The translations under genes were made by a program, and so were the position numbers. Of a stretch of 64,000 nucleotides of DNA, positions 26,602 to 36,614 are shown one piece after another. Numbering within the stretch: the stretch's first letter is position 1; every line of letters starts with the position of its first letter. Location: positions 166,312-230,311 of the forward strand of contig CAYRFQ010000003.1 in the NCBI GenBank assembly GCA_964423615.1. Direction: 5' to 3'. The stretch is from CAYRFQ01 sp964423615 (lineage in GTDB: Bacteria; Planctomycetota; Planctomycetia; Gemmatales; Gemmataceae). Under the pieces are notes generated by a model. It worked only from the letters and a program-made list of their open reading frames with translations. It did not search any database and was not told the origin of the DNA.

Positions 26602-29436
26602 CTACTGGATTCCTCGGCGAAAGTTAGCCGAGGAGGCCCCGTTGATCGGCTCGCCTTGGCGAACCACACGCCAAACATCGCGGACGTGATCGGGCTCGTA
26701 TTTGCGATAGACGAAATCGGCCCGTAAATTTTTCGCGCCTGCCTTGGCCAACTCGGGCAAATGCTTCGAGAGCGAGAACGCTCCCTGGTTCAGAACGATC
26801 GTGCGGCAGTGATAGTCGATGGCCGTAACGCGTTCGCCGTGGCTCGATTCCATTTCCATGCTCTCGAAGCTGCAGTTGGCTTTTCCAGGACACCCGCCAA
26901 TCAAGTTCGCGTAGGCACAAGATTCAGCAAGGAATTGTGGCGTGTCCTGGTAGACTACAACAGTCGCTGTATCGGCAAATTCGGACAACAACGAACGCAT
27001 GTTCTTTAATCCGTCTTCGGGCGAGAGGGTAAAACGGCTCACTCCCATCTCCAGCAACTGCAACGCGGCCAGACGATTGATCACGTACAAGGACCAGTCG
27101 GCAGAAATATCGAATTCTTGGGAATCTCGCTTCGTTCCGGCCACCGGCAGGCCCAAATAACGCCAGGCCGACAGATTCGCCGCTTCCCATTTTTGCCATC
27201 CGGCGTTACGCAACAACTCGATCTTTTTCCGAATCGGCTTGTCTTCCCAACGCCGAGTGAGCGGAGGAAGACAGAAGCGAATTCGTTCACGGCCGATCTC
27301 TAGACCCAATTGTTCGGCGCGAGCAAGAAGCACATTCGAAGGATCACGAGCGATATCGATGAGAACCTCGTCGACCTCACTCCAGTCTTCCGGCCCAAAA
27401 GCATCGAGGAACCCGAAACGATCGACTTTGATCGACCACGCGAACTCTGTGGTTTTCTGTTGTTTCATTCGCGGAATGCGCTGATCGGGTCGTTTCGCGT
27501 GCGGTTCGTCCTTGGGCAAGACATCGCGTTTTACGCAAGCGACCCTCTCTTCGAGGTACGTCTGGAGAGCCGCGTCCAACGCAGCGATGAGTTCGCGGCG
27601 AGCTTGGTTCAACGTCGACACCGGCACGAAAAGGTTACTCGGATTGTGGAATGCGATTTGTCCCAGTGAGAAGCGGGTTTGCCCCAACTTCTCGAACGTG
27701 CTTCGCACGGTTTCTTCCATCTTCGCAGGGTTTTTGGCGTTCTCAAAAGGGCCATCGAGCGTGTGTGTTATCTCGACGTTCTTGGAACCAACAACACGCC
27801 CATCGAGCGTGAGGGCTTCGGAGGTGAGTGAAATCGTGACGGAAATCGAACGCCGGACGCGATGGAGTCCCGGCTTCGGACCGTCGTGTTTGTATCGTTG
27901 TTTGACTTCCTGCGACGACGAACAGTAGACCGGAGCGCCCTCCGGCAAGTCTGGATGGTCTGCCGGGAGGCCGACTTCGACGAGGGCGTCGGCGGGCGTT
28001 TCGAAAACACCTTCGAGACGTTCCTTGTTGTTCCTCTGGTGTTTCCGGTGAGTTTGGACAAGCCACAGTTTGTCGATCGGAAACCCAAAGGGCTTCCCCA
28101 GGATCGGCAAATCGACTTGCAACCCGTCGTGGAGTTGGAGCGGTCGCGAGGAACGAAAACGCAATTTCGCCCGATGATTTCCTGTATGGATGACTTCTTC
28201 GACGTATCCGATGGGAGTTCCACGGTGACCGACTGTGTCCCGGTCGGCGACTTCTTTGTCCTTGTGAGATTGGACGAACAACCTCGTCCACGGACGACTG
28301 AAGACTGTTTGCATATCGCTTTCGATGTCCGGACGATCATCGGCATCAAGCGTTCCATCGATCAGCCGTCGGTAATACTCCGTGGTCGTGGCGACATAAA
28401 GCGGACTCTTCTTGCGCCCTTCGATTTTGAAGCAGGAAACACCCGCCGATTGCAACGCAGGAATGTGATCCGGCAAAGCCAAATCCCGCATCGAAAAAGG
28501 AAATCCGTTACTTGGGTCACGACGAACCGTCGTCCCGTCGCGAAGCGTCATCGGAGCACCAGTTACCTCGAAGGAATCCCGGCACGAGTACGCACACTTG
28601 CCACGGTTGCCACTTCGTCCGAGGGTCTGCGACGAAAATAGACACAGTCCGCTGTAAGAATAACAAAGGGCACCATGAATGAAGACTTCGGTTTCAATCC
28701 CCGAGGTTGCTGTTATGTCGTGAACTTCTTCGAAGGTCAACTCGCGGGCCAACACGACCCTCGCGAACCCCATCTCACGCAAAGCTTCGGCTCCAGCATG
28801 ATTGTGGACAGACAGTTGAGTGCTCGCATGCAATTCCAAGTCGGGAAAGTGTCGACGGACGAGATGGTACACACCGATGTCTTGGATGATCAACGCATCG
28901 ACGCCGATCTCTTGTAAGGCGGCGACGGCCTCGACTAACTCTTCGAGTTCGTCTTGTCGAATGAGGGTGTTGATCGTGACGAAGACGCGTCGGGCTGGCT
29001 CCAAACTGTGGGCATATGCAGTAATTTCGTCGAGTTCTTCAAGCGTGAAGTTCTCGGCTTCGGCTCGTGCGGAGAACTTCTTGAGGCCCAGATAAATGGC
29101 ATCGGCGCCGAAGTGAAAGGCCGCTAACCCGGCATCCATTCCCCCTGCGGGCGCCAACAACTCGGTGGGCATCGTTCGCTCTGCGTTCACGACTTCCGGA
29201 AGCGCCAACGGCATCTCCGCGCCGAGAGGATTGTACTCGCCTTGCGGTTCCCACGGTTCTGGAGCATCGTCGCGGTCATCGCGTCCAGAAATAGCGTGTC
29301 CACTGGTCGATTCGTCTCCGACAGGTCGTCGCAGAACCTCCGAAGCAGTAAATCCGTGCCAAATTTCCTCGGACCTTGGGGGCTCGGGAGACAATAGAGG
29401 AAGTTCGATCTTGTTGGAGGGGTGTTGCTCGGACAT
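26602..29436 (-). CDS. U32-family peptidase (RlhA/YhbU-like), with C-terminal DUF3656-type region
   Basis: A 944-aa protein. Residues 1-88 are an acidic, poorly conserved leader. The U32 domain begins at MPTELLAPAGGMDAGLAAFH (residue ~90) and shows IYLGLKKFSARAEAENFTL, VHGALCYSYSGLCLFSSQTL and the cysteine-rich GNRGKCAYSCRDSFEV. These cysteines, with one in GVSCFKIEGRKKSPLYVATT, fit the iron-sulphur or metal site suggested for U32 proteins. The C-terminal half includes a further U32-like part with GGCPGKANCSFESMEM. Bacterial relatives modify rRNA/tRNA (RlhA, TrhP) rather than cleave protein, so an RNA hydroxylation role is as likely as peptidase activity. The ribosome-binding site is weak. 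The gene is longer than typical RlhA (about 650 aa). Confidence 0.88.
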   Translation of the reverse strand: MSEQHPSNKIELPLLSPEPPRSEEIWHGFTASEVLRRPVGDESTSGHAISGRDDRDDAPEPWEPQGEYNPLGAEMPLALPEVVNAERTMPTELLAPAGGMDAGLAAFHFGADAIYLGLKKFSARAEAENFTLEELDEITAYAHSLEPARRVFVTINTLIRQDELEELVEAVAALQEIGVDALIIQDIGVYHLVRRHFPDLELHASTQLSVHNHAGAEALREMGFARVVLARELTFEEVHDITATSGIETEVFIHGALCYSYSGLCLFSSQTLGRSGNRGKCAYSCRDSFEVTGAPMTLRDGTTVRRDPSNGFPFSMRDLALPDHIPALQSAGVSCFKIEGRKKSPLYVATTTEYYRRLIDGTLDADDRPDIESDMQTVFSRPWTRLFVQSHKDKEVADRDTVGHRGTPIGYVEEVIHTGNHRAKLRFRSSRPLQLHDGLQVDLPILGKPFGFPIDKLWLVQTHRKHQRNNKERLEGVFETPADALVEVGLPADHPDLPEGAPVYCSSSQEVKQRYKHDGPKPGLHRVRRSISVTISLTSEALTLDGRVVGSKNVEITHTLDGPFENAKNPAKMEETVRSTFEKLGQTRFSLGQIAFHNPSNLFVPVSTLNQARRELIAALDAALQTYLEERVACVKRDVLPKDEPHAKRPDQRIPRMKQQKTTEFAWSIKVDRFGFLDAFGPEDWSEVDEVLIDIARDPSNVLLARAEQLGLEIGRERIRFCLPPLTRRWEDKPIRKKIELLRNAGWQKWEAANLSAWRYLGLPVAGTKRDSQEFDISADWSLYVINRLAALQLLEMGVSRFTLSPEDGLKNMRSLLSEFADTATVVVYQDTPQFLAESCAYANLIGGCPGKANCSFESMEMESSHGERVTAIDYHCRTIVLNQGAFSLSKHLPELAKAGAKNLRADFVYRKYEPDHVRDVWRVVRQGEPINGASSANFRRGIQ

Positions 29437-30160
29437 GGTGGATATCTCTTGTCGGGAAAGTCGCTTGGGTTTTGGATTACGGTGGCTTGCCTCAATCTAT
29501 TGAGAACTGCGCGGCTCATAAAGCAAAGTAGCAGCCTTGATCAGTGTGCTGTCCGCTTCTTTTTCTGTCCTGGTCACGGCACACTGTATTTGTCTGCTAC
29601 TTTATCCGCGCGGTTCTCAACAATCTATTTACAACATACCAAACCACGACACGAAAATCCGGGCAGAGAATCGCTCGTGGATCACGGGAGAATTGGAGGA
29701 TTTTCCTCACCATTCCTTGCTTGTGGCATGGCGGCTTCGTAAGACGAAGGAAATGTTTGCTCTATTATTGGCAATGTTGCGTCGCCGTTGCGTTTGGTCT
29801 CTTAGCATCCCCAAGGAGGGCTGTTTCAGACTCACTGAAAGGGCCGCCAGAATTTTGATCCCTGAGAGTTGCGACGATGGAGTCAACTCTCAATAGAGCG
29901 AAATTACTTGGCGGCCAAAACAAACAACTGTCCGTGAGCCTTCCATGATCCAAGTGACGAAGTAGACCAAACCTCTTTCGCCCAGACATTTGTTCGCCCG
30001 CGAGCCAACAAGCCGATGTTCGGGACCGTACCGTTACATCCGCACACATCCACAATTTGTTCACCCCTTCTCAAACATTTTGTGCATCGATAAGATATGC
30101 TTTTATCGTGTCGTGACAGAACGTACTTCCATGTTGGCTCTGGGCCGGAAGGATTTCCCA
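29437..30160. other. 724-bp divergent intergenic region with a miniature element
   Basis: Separates the U32 gene and the WD40 kinase, which point away from each other. It contains the 121-bp inverted-repeat element at 29500-29620. No gene is supported in 29630-30130; GGAAGGAT at 30147-30154 is the kinase ribosome-binding site. Confidence 0.6.
29500..29620. mobile_element. 121-bp miniature inverted-repeat element with 7-bp target duplication
   Basis: Left end TTGAGAACTGCGCGG (29500-29514) and right end CCGCGCGGTTCTCAA (29606-29620) are inverse with one mismatch. Pairing resumes inside (AAAGTAGCAG against CTGCTACTTT, then AGTGTGC against GCACACT). The direct repeat CAATCTA flanks it at 29493-29499 and 29621-29627 (eight bases if the following T is counted). 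No coding capacity. A matching end, TGAGAACTGCGCGGG, occurs alone at 48468. Confidence 0.85.
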
Positions 30161-33100
30161 ATGCCGGCTCCCACTTCGATCAAAGAATTCATGCAGCTGG
30201 TGATCAAGTCCGGGTTACTCCCCAAAGACGCGGCTGTAGAGTATCTCCGTACATTGCATCAGACCAACGACTCAATCGAATCCCCCAAACAAGTCGCTGG
30301 ATGTATGGTTCGAGACAACAAACTTACGCGATTTCAGGCCGAACGAATCTTGGCAGGACGCTGGAAGGGGTTCATACTTTGTGAAAAGTACAAGCTCCTC
30401 AATCCCATCGGAAGCGGCGGGATGGGAACCGTTTACCGATGCGAACACCTTCGTTTAGGGCGGATCGTGGCCATCAAGGTACTGCCGATGGCGAATGTCC
30501 AGGTCCCAGGAACCCTCGAACGGTTCTATCGGGAAGCTCGGGCGGTAGCGGCTTTGTCTCACCCAAACATTGTCCGAGCCCACGACATCGACCACGAGGG
30601 CGATGTCCACTTCCTCGTCATGGAATACGTCGAAGGCAACAGCCTTCAAGCCGTCGTCAGAGAAAAAGGTCCGATAGACCCCACGCGAGCCGCTCAGTAC
30701 ATCGCCCAGGCATCGTTGGGCCTTCAGCACGCCAACGATGCGGGGCTCATTCACCGTGACATCAAGCCCAGTAACTTACTCCTTGACAAATCCGGCACTT
30801 TGAAAATTTTGGACATGGGATTGGCACGTTTCTTCAACGACGAACACGACGAACTGACGAAGGAACATGATAAAAACGCCGTCCTCGGAACTGCTGACTA
30901 CCTCGCACCCGAGCAAGCCATCAACAGCCACCAAGCCGATACTCGCGCCGACATATACAGCCTCGGGGTAACCTTTTACTACTTGCTGGCCGGACACGCA
31001 CCGTTTTACGACATGTCGATGCATCAAAAGTTGATCGCGCATCAAATGCAAAAGCCCAAGCCGATCAGCTCCTTGCGTTCGGACGTTCCTCCCGAAATGG
31101 AGGCCGTTCTGGAACGGATGATGGCCAAGGCTCCCGACCAACGCTACCAACACCCCATTGAAGTCGCACAGGCTCTGGCACAGTGGGCAAACGTCTCATT
31201 GCCACCGCCATCGGTTGCCGACCTGGATCTGGAGATGGACCCTGCCGAGAGCGGCATCTTGTCTCCACAAGGAAGTTCTCCTCAGTTTCAACTTCCCCAA
31301 GAGCTTCGGCCAACGCAAGGACTCTCGGGGAGCGACCGGGCCGGTGGAATCACTCGATTGCACGATCCTGCGGCAACCCAAACCCAAATGAAACATCCCG
31401 AGGGTAGCGAAACAAATATCGCTACCCTGGATGAACTCGAGTCTCGCCTACTTTTCGATCCCGAGTCACCGACGACAGTGGAAAAGAACGAACAGTCCTC
31501 CACCTTGTCCGAGTTCGATCTCCGAGGTTCAGAGTTGGAAGAGACTGAGGCCATTGTGTCACAGCCGACTCTCCAAGTGGGAACGGGCACGAGTGGAATC
31601 TTCGCCAAGAACAACGAAACGCCCTTCTGGAAACGACCACTGGTGGTCGTTTCGGCTGGAATCGCCGGATTGCTTTTGTTGATTATTCTTCTACTGAGTT
31701 TTCCTTTCGACAAGGAAACTGAGAACGGTCCGAAAGGGCGTAATCCAGCAAAACCGGTCGTAAAACCCAAGAAAACGAACTACCAGCCGGACTTACTCCG
31801 AACAGTCTCTCGGCCGGAAGTCATCTTCCAGGGGCATAAGGGGCCAGTCAATTCCGTTGCCATTTCCTCCGATGGCATCTTTGTGGCTTCGGGGTCAGAC
31901 GACAAAACGGTCAAGATCTGGAATGCAGGAACGGGAAAAGTTTTTGAAGATATCTTGAACCACAAAGCGGCAGTGACTGTCGTAGAATTTTCTCCAAACG
32001 GAAAGCTTGTTGCATCCGGAGACATCAACGGTGTCATCATCGTATGGCACGTCGACAAACGAGAACGGCTTCGCACATTCCAAGGCCCCAAGAGTCCCAT
32101 TCGACACCTCGCTTTTTCATCCAACAGTGCAGGAGTTGTTTCCGCCCAGGACAAATCTGTGCGTCTCTGGACCCTGGGAGGTCCACCCAAGGCGAAGCCT
32201 AATCCGCGTGTCTTGGGGCAACACCAAGCAGCCGTGGGCTTTACAGATTACTTGTTGGATGGGCAACGCGTCATCTCCGCCAGCAATGACGGCCAAGTCG
32301 GCATCTGGGACACACAGACGGCGAAGAAAGTCAAGACTTGGCCATTGAACAAAGCCACGGGGGAACAATTGTTGGCCGTCTCGCCCTCTCGTCAATTCGT
32401 CGTCACTGGTGATGTAAAAGGCGGTTTGTTCCTTCGCGATGCCCACTCCGGGCGGATCACAAAGACCTTCTTCCGGGATCGCAATGAGAAGATCTCTCGA
32501 TGTGAGTTCACGTCCGACGGACGGTATCTGATATCTCTCGACCAAAACAGTCGAACGCAGTTGTGGAACGTCGTCTCGGGGCGAGAAGTCGTTGGGCTCA
32601 ATAGTGTTGCCTTTGGTAAGGAACCCCAACACCAACCTATCGACGTCGCTTGCTCGAGTGATGGAAAAACGTTCGTGACGGGGAGCCATGACGCACTCGT
32701 TCGAATGTGGAAACTTCCAGCGTTCACCGCGTCACCACTTACCAAACTGTATTCTCTTAGGAAGCCCATCCAGGCCCCTGGACTGGGAGTGGCTCTGTTG
32801 GAGGACAAGATCGCTCTCGTCCACCAAAGGAAGAAGTTGGCTTTCTTCCGTGGCGCTAACCTCCAACCTTGGGAGGTCGTCGACTCGAAAGACATTGTGT
32901 TGACTATCGCGTCTTCTGCCGATGGTGCCCACTTCGCGACAGCTGGCAACAAATCGGTTGTCTACCTGTGGGACAGTAAGAAACGTCAAATTCGCCATAA
33001 GTTCAAAGGCCACAAAGGAACGGTTCACCAAGTTCGTTTCTCCCCCAACGACCAAATTCTTGGCAGTGTCGGCAAGGACGGGACTGTTCGGTTGTGGAAC

Positions 33101-34567
33101 GTCCGGAATGGCAAGCCCCACCGCAAACCTTGGTCGGTGGGCAAGCCTCTTCGGTGCCTGGCGTTCTCCCCCGACCAGAAATTCATCGCGGCTGGCGGTG
33201 ACGAGAAGAAAATTTACGTTTGGGACATCAAGAAGAGAAAGATGATTCGCAAGTGGGACACAGGACACGTCGTCGCGGAACTCGTCTACGGACAGTCCAA
33301 CCAACTCTTGACGAGAAGTCTCGATGGCAAGCTCAAGTTATGGACGATCCCAGGAAAGGGTAAACCACGGGCTTTGCCGCTGACCGGCCATCGAGGACCG
33401 GTAACGTGTCTTGCGAACGTTATTCGGCCTTCTGGCCATTTGGGGTCGTACGCCCTTTCGGGGAGTGCAAGCGGCGAGGTCATCTTGTGGGATCTGGCCC
33501 GCCGACTTCCGATGAAATGCTTCCCGTATCACAAGGGACGAGTCACGAGCGTGAGCTTTGAAAAAAACGAAATGACATGTGCCTCGGTCGGAGTCGACAA
33601 GACACTCCGAGCCTGGAATCTTTCCAGGAATCTGTTTTTACCATCGGCAAAAGAAGTCCATGGAAATGTCCAAGAAGCGGCCGTTCGAGATTTTGTAACG
33701 CTACCCGGAGACAAAAGTGGATTTTGTACGATGGGGGACAACCTCATTCGGAAGTTAAGGTTTAGCGACGGCCAAGTCGAAAAGAAGTATTCCGGACACA
33801 CAGCAGAGGTGCTGTCGATCGACACGAGCCCAAACGGCCGATACTTACTTTCGGCGAGCGCCGATCGGACCTTAAAGATTTGGGAGTCGGAGACCGGAAA
33901 AGAAGTCCAAACCTTACGCGGCCATTCGGCGAAGGTCACCCAAGGTGCATTGTCGCCCGATGGGCGATGGGTCGTGTCGGCTTCCGACGATGGAAAGGTG
34001 TACTTGTGGAGTCCCGGAACAGACGATAAACGAGGCGAACTCAAGGGACACACCGGGCAGGTCTCGGCCGTGGCTTTTTCTCGCGACAGCCAAAACGTAG
34101 TGACGGCAGGCGAAGACGGAAATATCCGGGTCTACGAAGTCGCAAGCCAGACCTTGCTCAGGACGCTGTCCGGTCACAAAGGAACCGTGAGGGTCTTGGC
34201 CATCTCTCCTGACGGGCGACATTGTCTCTCGGGTGGGGCAGACAAAACTCTCCGTCTGTGGGCTCTCGAACGGAACGAACCCGTTCACACTTTTCGTGAT
34301 CATCTCTCCGCGATTTCGGCCATCGCCTTTTCTCCTGACGGACTCCAAGGCCTCTGCGCAGAGGAAAACGGCGATGTTTCCTACTGGGATCTCTTCCAAA
34401 AACGTCGCATCGCCAAAATCGACCTGTTCCAATCACCTGTGACAGGCATCGCCTTTCACCGTGACGGACGCCATTTCGTCTTTACAACCCTCAATGGAAC
34501 GATTCGAACTTGGTCCTTGCCTGTGGAACTTCCGATCAGCCTTTTGCGGAAAAAAAAGAAAAGTTGA
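30161..34567 (+). CDS. Serine/threonine protein kinase with transmembrane helix and long WD40 array
   Basis: A 1468-aa membrane protein. After ~75 residues comes a Hanks-type kinase domain (about 76-345): glycine loop IGSGGMGTVYRCEH, VAIKV lysine, catalytic loop HRDIKPSNLLL (near residue 196), metal motif D-M-G in place of D-F-G, and the activation-end sequence GTADYLAPEQA. A low-complexity linker leads to one transmembrane helix (VVVSAGIAGLLLLIILLLSF, about residues 495-515). About 18-20 WD40 blades follow (FQGHKGPVNSVAISSDGIFV through to the end), enough for two or three propellers on the far side of the membrane. D-M-G is common in planctomycete kinases, so activity is expected. GGAAGGAT before the ATG at 30161 decides the start. 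Ligand and substrates are unknown. The stop codon lies in an inverted repeat (34563). Confidence 0.93.
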   Translation: MPAPTSIKEFMQLVIKSGLLPKDAAVEYLRTLHQTNDSIESPKQVAGCMVRDNKLTRFQAERILAGRWKGFILCEKYKLLNPIGSGGMGTVYRCEHLRLGRIVAIKVLPMANVQVPGTLERFYREARAVAALSHPNIVRAHDIDHEGDVHFLVMEYVEGNSLQAVVREKGPIDPTRAAQYIAQASLGLQHANDAGLIHRDIKPSNLLLDKSGTLKILDMGLARFFNDEHDELTKEHDKNAVLGTADYLAPEQAINSHQADTRADIYSLGVTFYYLLAGHAPFYDMSMHQKLIAHQMQKPKPISSLRSDVPPEMEAVLERMMAKAPDQRYQHPIEVAQALAQWANVSLPPPSVADLDLEMDPAESGILSPQGSSPQFQLPQELRPTQGLSGSDRAGGITRLHDPAATQTQMKHPEGSETNIATLDELESRLLFDPESPTTVEKNEQSSTLSEFDLRGSELEETEAIVSQPTLQVGTGTSGIFAKNNETPFWKRPLVVVSAGIAGLLLLIILLLSFPFDKETENGPKGRNPAKPVVKPKKTNYQPDLLRTVSRPEVIFQGHKGPVNSVAISSDGIFVASGSDDKTVKIWNAGTGKVFEDILNHKAAVTVVEFSPNGKLVASGDINGVIIVWHVDKRERLRTFQGPKSPIRHLAFSSNSAGVVSAQDKSVRLWTLGGPPKAKPNPRVLGQHQAAVGFTDYLLDGQRVISASNDGQVGIWDTQTAKKVKTWPLNKATGEQLLAVSPSRQFVVTGDVKGGLFLRDAHSGRITKTFFRDRNEKISRCEFTSDGRYLISLDQNSRTQLWNVVSGREVVGLNSVAFGKEPQHQPIDVACSSDGKTFVTGSHDALVRMWKLPAFTASPLTKLYSLRKPIQAPGLGVALLEDKIALVHQRKKLAFFRGANLQPWEVVDSKDIVLTIASSADGAHFATAGNKSVVYLWDSKKRQIRHKFKGHKGTVHQVRFSPNDQILGSVGKDGTVRLWNVRNGKPHRKPWSVGKPLRCLAFSPDQKFIAAGGDEKKIYVWDIKKRKMIRKWDTGHVVAELVYGQSNQLLTRSLDGKLKLWTIPGKGKPRALPLTGHRGPVTCLANVIRPSGHLGSYALSGSASGEVILWDLARRLPMKCFPYHKGRVTSVSFEKNEMTCASVGVDKTLRAWNLSRNLFLPSAKEVHGNVQEAAVRDFVTLPGDKSGFCTMGDNLIRKLRFSDGQVEKKYSGHTAEVLSIDTSPNGRYLLSASADRTLKIWESETGKEVQTLRGHSAKVTQGALSPDGRWVVSASDDGKVYLWSPGTDDKRGELKGHTGQVSAVAFSRDSQNVVTAGEDGNIRVYEVASQTLLRTLSGHKGTVRVLAISPDGRHCLSGGADKTLRLWALERNEPVHTFRDHLSAISAIAFSPDGLQGLCAEENGDVSYWDLFQKRRIAKIDLFQSPVTGIAFHRDGRHFVFTTLNGTIRTWSLPVELPISLLRKKKKS

Positions 34568-34674
34568 GAGTCGAGAGGGAACTCGGGCATTCTCGTGCTT
34601 TGACATGGCACCTTCGCAAAGGCGCTATGTCGCGTTTGCTTCTCGGGTAACAAAACAATCGTTCGACTCTCAAC
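34563..34674. repeat. 12-bp perfect inverted repeat spanning the kinase stop codon
   Basis: GTTGAGAGTCGA (34563-34574) and TCGACTCTCAAC (34663-34674) are exact inverses 88 bp apart. The kinase TGA (34565-34567) lies in the left arm. It could be a terminator-like long hairpin or a small element; no target duplication is visible. Confidence 0.6.
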
Positions 34675-34697
34675 CCTCAACTTTGTCCATTCTCAAC

Positions 34698-34891
34698 TAG
34701 ACCGCTTCACGCTTGTGTCGAGTACAGTTTTTCGTTTTCAAAGTCCTTCTCCTCGCAAGCGAGGAGAAGGCAAATCTGAGCGAAGCGGGAAACACTTAGT
34801 GTCAGGCCAAACACGAGCGAAGCGGAGAAGACGCTGGCCTGAGGCGTTTGGGTGCTGCGAACTGTACCCGACACAAGCGTGAATCGCTCTA
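34698..34891. repeat. Family-A palindromic element, copy 3 (194 bp)
   Basis: Left end TAGACCGCTTCACGCTTGTG, then TCGAGTACAGTT. The right end AACTGTACCCGACACAAGCG, then TGAATCGCTCTA, is its near-perfect inverse. The interior has the hairpin CCTTCTCCTCGCAAGCGAGG, then AGAAGG, and two GAGCGAAGCG blocks. Both ends carry TA. The terminal CTA is the stop codon (TAG) of the DUF2330 gene on the other strand. Confidence 0.9.
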
Positions 34892-36286
34892 AGGCGGCGA
34901 AACGGGCAACGTCTGCGTATATTCGGAGGTATCTTTTTGTCCTCCGAGTTTTGCCGGAACGAGTGTCAAATCGTCGTTCATTTCATCCTTCTGGAAAATC
35001 TTCCGAAACTTGATTATCCAGCTACCTGCCTGTAAATGCCCCGCCAGGTGTCGGAGTTCTTGAATGTCTTTCTTTGGAGCTTCTCGGACCTGGTATCCAT
35101 GCGGATGTGTCTTGGCGCACTCGGCCAAGCGTTTCCGAATGGTGTCGAGGACCTTGCCACGCGTTTTCGGATTCTGCACATCGGCTTGTGTGAATCCGCG
35201 ATCAACGTCCGGTACCTTTTCGGAATAGGGAGCCTTACCTGTGAGGACGTCGATGTCTCTCTTGGTGAGTTTTTTGGCCCACTCCATCGTCGTCGGGATA
35301 TGCCCCTTGCGGTTCGGACGCGGCCTTTGGCCGGGAAAATACCGAAACCCCAGCTTGTCGTTAAGTTGCACCAGTCCAGGAATCTGGTCCTTGACGGCGG
35401 CAAGCCAATCTCCACCACGACCTGGTATCCCTTGAGGCATGCAGCCGCTAGCCGCTTGGAGCATCGGAATCCAGGTGTGTTGATACGAGTTGGTCCCTTG
35501 GAGGTCCATCTTCGTCGGCGCCTGGACATAAAACAACGCTTCGGTTTGTTTCTTGACGGAGAGTTGGGTGATCTTCAATGGGTAGATTAGTTTCTCCGAA
35601 GTAAACGTGAATCGAGTCGGCGTGATTTCGCCCCGGTAGGTTCCATCCTTGGTCTTCTTCATCTGCATGGTGTCGATCTTCATGACCGTGAAGAGCCATT
35701 TCTTTTGGACGTAGAAATTGAGCGTCGCCTCGTCACCGGAATAGTGATAACGATTTTTCTTGAGCCACTTGTAAAGGTCGTCGGCGCGACCTGCCTTGAT
35801 GATCTTGTAGTCCAAAGAACCAACAATGCCCTCTTCTAAAACCTCGATCTCAGGTTTTCGAACCAAGGACTCGTACGCCATTTTGGGCGCCTTTATGGAA
35901 CCTCCTCCTCCCAAAAGGAAACCTCCACGGTATTTCGACCAAAATTGTCGAGTGAGCTTGGAGTACGGGAACTTCGGTTTGGTAAGAATGGTGTAAATAG
36001 CGAGATGCTGGAAGAAGTCTCGGGGCATCTCGTGGAGTTTCGGTTGGCTCGGTGTGGGGATGACCATTCCAAAGTCTAGGGCATTGCCTTGAAACTTGGG
36101 CTGAACGGTGAACGTCTCGATGTGCTTCTTTGGATTCCAAGTCAGAAACACTTTCTGAGACGGTTGTTCGATGTCAGCGTTCTTCGCCGCAAAATAACAA
36201 CATGCAGCTTGCGCTGGCCTTGCCGAGCCAACGAAGATGCCGACTGCCACACAAAGTGGAATCCAACTCCAGGAAATTCGTTGCAC
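34889..36286 (-). CDS. Exported DUF2330 domain protein
   Basis: A 465-aa protein of unknown function. The signal peptide (VQRISWSWIPLCVAVGIFVG, cleavage near AQA-A) is followed by ACCYFAAKNADIEQPSQKVF, where the paired cysteines after the cleavage site and the CCYF opening are typical of DUF2330. LDFGMVIPTPSQPKLHEMP matches the family core. The start is a GTG at 36286 with AAAGGAG six bases upstream. The C-terminus ends ...TLPVSPP and its stop codon is provided by the family-A element, so the native end may have been lost. Monocistronic. Confidence 0.82.
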   Translation of the reverse strand: MQRISWSWIPLCVAVGIFVGSARPAQAACCYFAAKNADIEQPSQKVFLTWNPKKHIETFTVQPKFQGNALDFGMVIPTPSQPKLHEMPRDFFQHLAIYTILTKPKFPYSKLTRQFWSKYRGGFLLGGGGSIKAPKMAYESLVRKPEIEVLEEGIVGSLDYKIIKAGRADDLYKWLKKNRYHYSGDEATLNFYVQKKWLFTVMKIDTMQMKKTKDGTYRGEITPTRFTFTSEKLIYPLKITQLSVKKQTEALFYVQAPTKMDLQGTNSYQHTWIPMLQAASGCMPQGIPGRGGDWLAAVKDQIPGLVQLNDKLGFRYFPGQRPRPNRKGHIPTTMEWAKKLTKRDIDVLTGKAPYSEKVPDVDRGFTQADVQNPKTRGKVLDTIRKRLAECAKTHPHGYQVREAPKKDIQELRHLAGHLQAGSWIIKFRKIFQKDEMNDDLTLVPAKLGGQKDTSEYTQTLPVSPP

Positions 36287-36558
36287 GTCAGGCTCCTTTC
36301 GCGAGAGGTAAAAAAGAAAATCCTACCCTCTTGACGATAGCAAAAGGACCAGAGGTTGGAGAAATGAAAATTTTCCAAACGGCTCGGAAGATGTGGGATC
36401 TGATCATGGAGCCTTGTCGATTTTGTTCTTGCCGAAGTCGCTTTTCTTGGCTAAAACTTTGGAAAGCAAAGTTGTTTGCAGTGAAAATCTCGCCGCACCC
36501 GTGTTTTCGTGCTTCTCACCGTTTCCTCGGATGTAGAACTGGGTGAGAGCACGCACGT

Positions 36559-36580
36559 TGGGACCGTAGGTCCTATTTTT
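36559..36580 (+). terminator. Terminator-like hairpin upstream of the ferritin-like gene
   Basis: GGACC (36561-36565) pairs with GGTCC (36569-36573), extendable by two weaker pairs (559-560 with 574-575), followed by ATTTTT. It lies 85 bases before the next start, so it could be an attenuator or end an unseen upstream transcript. Confidence 0.45.
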
Positions 36581-36585
36581 CTTGC

Positions 36586-36614
36586 CAATTCACTTTGCAA
36601 AACAAAGTAAATTG
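36586..36614 (+). promoter_or_regulatory. Twelve-base-pair hairpin in the leader of the ferritin-like gene
   Basis: CAATTCACTTTG (36586-36597) and CAAAGTAAATTG (36603-36614) are inverse with one mismatch and a five-base loop, 50 bases before the ATG. It could be an operator or an mRNA leader structure; the role is inferred. Confidence 0.4.
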
